A stretch of DNA of 6,368 bases from Hyphomicrobiales bacterium. GTDB lineage: Bacteria; Pseudomonadota; Alphaproteobacteria; Rhizobiales; Xanthobacteraceae. The DNA is taken from positions 1,056-7,423 of the forward strand of contig PLTE01000320.1 in the NCBI GenBank assembly GCA_003164375.1. Reading direction: 5' to 3'. Below the pieces are notes generated by a model, which saw only the letters and a list, made by a program, of their open reading frames with translations, was not told the origin of the DNA and did not search any database. A program made the translations under genes and the position numbers. Below are positions 5,038 to 6,368 of the stretch, one piece after another. The stretch's first letter is position 1, and every line of letters begins with the position of its first letter.

Positions 5038-6285
5038 TCACTGCCTGAACCGTTCCACGCTGAAGGACTTTGGGTCGCAGAACGGCGTCGCGTCGGTCAT
5101 CATTTCAGCGATGAGACGGCCGGTCGCCGGCCCGAGCGTCAAGCCCCAATGGCCGTGACCGCAGGCGAGCCACAATCCGCGCAAACGCGGCGCGCGCGAA
5201 ATCACCGGACGTGAATCCGGCAAGCATGGTCGCGCGCCGAGCCACGGCTGCGCTTCGACCGGCTCGCCGAGCGCAAACAGTTGGCGCGCCGCCGGCAACA
5301 GCCGAGCGAACTGCACCGGCGTTGGTTCAGCGTCGCGGGCTGCGAATTCGACCCCGGTGGTGAGCCGGATGCCCTGCTCCATCGGCGCCAGGCAGTAGCC
5401 GTTCTCGGCGTCGAGGATCGGGCGGCCGAGCACGGCGTTGCCTGCCGCGCGGAAATGCCGGTGATAGCCGCGTTTGACCGCCAGCGGCATCTTTATGCCG
5501 AGAGGCTTCAGTAAATCCTGCGCCCAGGGACCGAGCGCGATCACGACCTCGCCGGCGTCGAGCGGCCCGGCATCGGTATCAACGCGCCAATGCGGGTGGA
5601 CTCGATGCAGCGTGCGGGCGTCGCCGTTCACACTGAGCCCGCCCAGCGCGGCAAAGCGCGCCGCGTAGGCGCGGGTCAAAGCCAGGGGATTGGTCACGCT
5701 CACCGCGCCGGTCAAATGCACGGCATGGCGAAACACCGGCGCAAGCGACGGCTCGAGCGCAAGCGCCGCGTCGCGATCGAGCGGCACATTGGTGACGCCG
5801 AGCTCGGCTGCGAGGTCGAGCTCGCGCGCGACACCGGCGAAGCGCCGGTCGGTGCGGTAAAGCTTCAGCCAGCCCAGATGGCGCAGATAGTGCGAAGCGC
5901 CAGCCTCGGCGCTGAGCGCTTCGTGTTCGCTCACCGCACGAGCGAACAAGGGCCGCATCAGTTTCGCGGTCTCGACCAATCCGGCTGGCTGCGAGGCGGC
6001 GTAGAAGGCAGCAAGCCAGGGTGCTACCCGCGGCAGAAATGTCAGGTGATAATTAGCGACCGGCGAGCGCTTGAGCGCGACGCGCAACAGCTCGGTCCAG
6101 TCCGACGGAAACGCCGCCGGGAAGATGGTATTGCCCTCGATAATGCCGGCATTGCCATAGGACGTCGCTTCGCCCACCCCGCCGCGATCGACGAGCGCGA
6201 CCGACAGGCCGCGTTTGAGGAGCTGCAGCGCGATCGAGGTGCCGACGATCCCCGCTCCCAGCACAATAACATCGGTACGCGCCAA
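5038..6285 (-). CDS. DadA-like FAD-dependent oxidoreductase (D-amino acid dehydrogenase family)
   Basis: This 415-residue flavoprotein of the DAO/DadA superfamily probably oxidises an amine substrate such as a D-amino acid to the oxo acid and ammonia, passing electrons to the respiratory chain. The N-terminus TDVIVLGAGIVGTSIALQLL carries the dinucleotide-binding GxGxxG (G10, G12, G15), with D33 after the second strand as the FAD ribose contact. SYGNAGIIEGN (42-52) matches the DadA-type N-A-G region. VVIALGPWAQDLL (247-259), KRGYHRHF (271-278), LGARPCLPDSRPVI (349-362) and the C-terminal FAD motif GHGHWGLTLGPATGRLIAE (376-394) follow. Length is close to DadA (about 430). The start is TTG at 6285 with GGAGG 4 bases upstream; the frame is open further upstream to the window edge, but that stretch carries low-complexity repeat and lies before the Rossmann strand. 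It converges with the deacetylase, stops 3 bp apart. No alanine racemase (dadX) is beside it. The substrate is inferred from family only. Confidence 0.9.
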   Translation of the reverse strand: MARTDVIVLGAGIVGTSIALQLLKRGLSVALVDRGGVGEATSYGNAGIIEGNTIFPAAFPSDWTELLRVALKRSPVANYHLTFLPRVAPWLAAFYAASQPAGLVETAKLMRPLFARAVSEHEALSAEAGASHYLRHLGWLKLYRTDRRFAGVARELDLAAELGVTNVPLDRDAALALEPSLAPVFRHAVHLTGAVSVTNPLALTRAYAARFAALGGLSVNGDARTLHRVHPHWRVDTDAGPLDAGEVVIALGPWAQDLLKPLGIKMPLAVKRGYHRHFRAAGNAVLGRPILDAENGYCLAPMEQGIRLTTGVEFAARDAEPTPVQFARLLPAARQLFALGEPVEAQPWLGARPCLPDSRPVISRAPRLRGLWLACGHGHWGLTLGPATGRLIAEMMTDATPFCDPKSFSVERFRQ

Positions 6286-6289
6286 GTGA

Positions 6290-6294
6290 CCTCC
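6290..6294 (-). promoter_or_regulatory. Ribosome binding site that sets the TTG start of the DadA-like oxidoreductase
   Basis: On the minus strand GGAGG lies 4 bases before TTG at 6285-6283. No ATG or GTG in this frame sits between it and the GAGIVG motif. The strength of the site, and its place just before the first beta-strand, make this TTG the best start despite the rare codon and slightly short spacing. Confidence 0.65.
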
Positions 6295-6328
6295 GCAACC
6301 GCGATAGGCCCGGCAGCACCAATCCGCC

Positions 6329-6368
6329 AAGCCTAAAGACACTAAGCCTAAAGACACTAAGCCTAAAG
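6329..6368. repeat. 15-bp tandem repeat, at least 2.7 copies, cut by the window edge
   Basis: The unit AAGCCTAAAGACACT occurs perfectly at 6329-6343 and 6344-6358, and its first 10 bases continue at 6359-6368, where the window ends. It lies 44 bp upstream of the DadA-like gene's start, in its presumed promoter region. The unit is more AT-rich than the surrounding sequence. On the minus strand it is open in the same frame as the oxidoreductase and would read as repeated LGLVS, but this is probably not translated. The copy number beyond the edge is unknown. Confidence 0.9.

Noticed and set aside
5590..6336. 248-codon plus-strand frame across the oxidoreductase gene
   Set aside because: Antisense to a gene with clear FAD motifs; the translation is charged and of low complexity with no family features.
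6286..6357. N-terminal extension of the oxidoreductase from a GTG at 6357
   Set aside because: It would add 24 residues encoded partly by the tandem repeat ahead of the Rossmann strand, with no match to the family, whereas TTG at 6285 has a GGAGG site and gives the expected N-terminus.

Overview
The window looks like an ordinary chromosomal stretch from a GC-rich alphaproteobacterium, most likely Hyphomicrobiales (Bradyrhizobium, Xanthobacteraceae or a relative). The basis is the high GC content with strong third-position G/C preference, the livF / small membrane protein / Liv binding protein order seen in that group, and close family resemblance of the proteins. No rRNA, tRNA, CRISPR array, phage gene, transposase or insertion sequence is visible. 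I found no new multi-gene system, and the genes are recognisable families.

Layout. (1) Positions 1-1859, plus strand, hold the 3' end of a branched-chain amino acid (Liv/HAAT) ABC transporter operon. It contains the C-terminal third of the LivF ATPase, a 118-residue three-helix membrane protein that overlaps it by ATGA, and a periplasmic substrate-binding protein with a signal peptide. The missing livH/M/G genes should lie to the left of position 1. (2) Positions 1898-2629, minus strand, hold a CcdA-type thiol-disulfide membrane transporter that converges on the Liv operon across a 38-bp gap with a GC-rich hairpin. (3) Positions 2630-2722 are a divergent intergenic region with a perfect 14-bp palindrome overlapping a 10-bp-stem hairpin. 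(4) Positions 2723-3712, plus strand, hold a P1-family (S58, DmpA/BapA-like) self-cleaving aminopeptidase. (5) Positions 3713-3873 are an intergenic region with a possible terminator and an 11-bp direct repeat. (6) Positions 3874-5034, plus strand, hold an exported or membrane-anchored NodB-type polysaccharide deacetylase. (7) Positions 5038-6285, minus strand, hold a DadA-like FAD-dependent oxidoreductase, read from a TTG start and ending 3 bp from the deacetylase stop. (8) Positions 6329-6368 are a 15-bp tandem repeat running off the right edge, upstream of that oxidoreductase.

How the genes relate. Only the three Liv genes clearly form an operon. The other four appear to be single transcription units on alternating strands. 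Possible peptide or D-amino-acid chemistry for the P1 peptidase and the DadA-like enzyme, beside an amino-acid importer, suggests a loose nutritional theme, but that is inference. The points most worth a second look are the structured leader of the peptidase gene, the Ser-Thr-Thr cleavage site in the peptidase, the 15-bp tandem repeat, the paired direct repeat before the deacetylase, and the lone CcdA without a visible thioredoxin-like partner.
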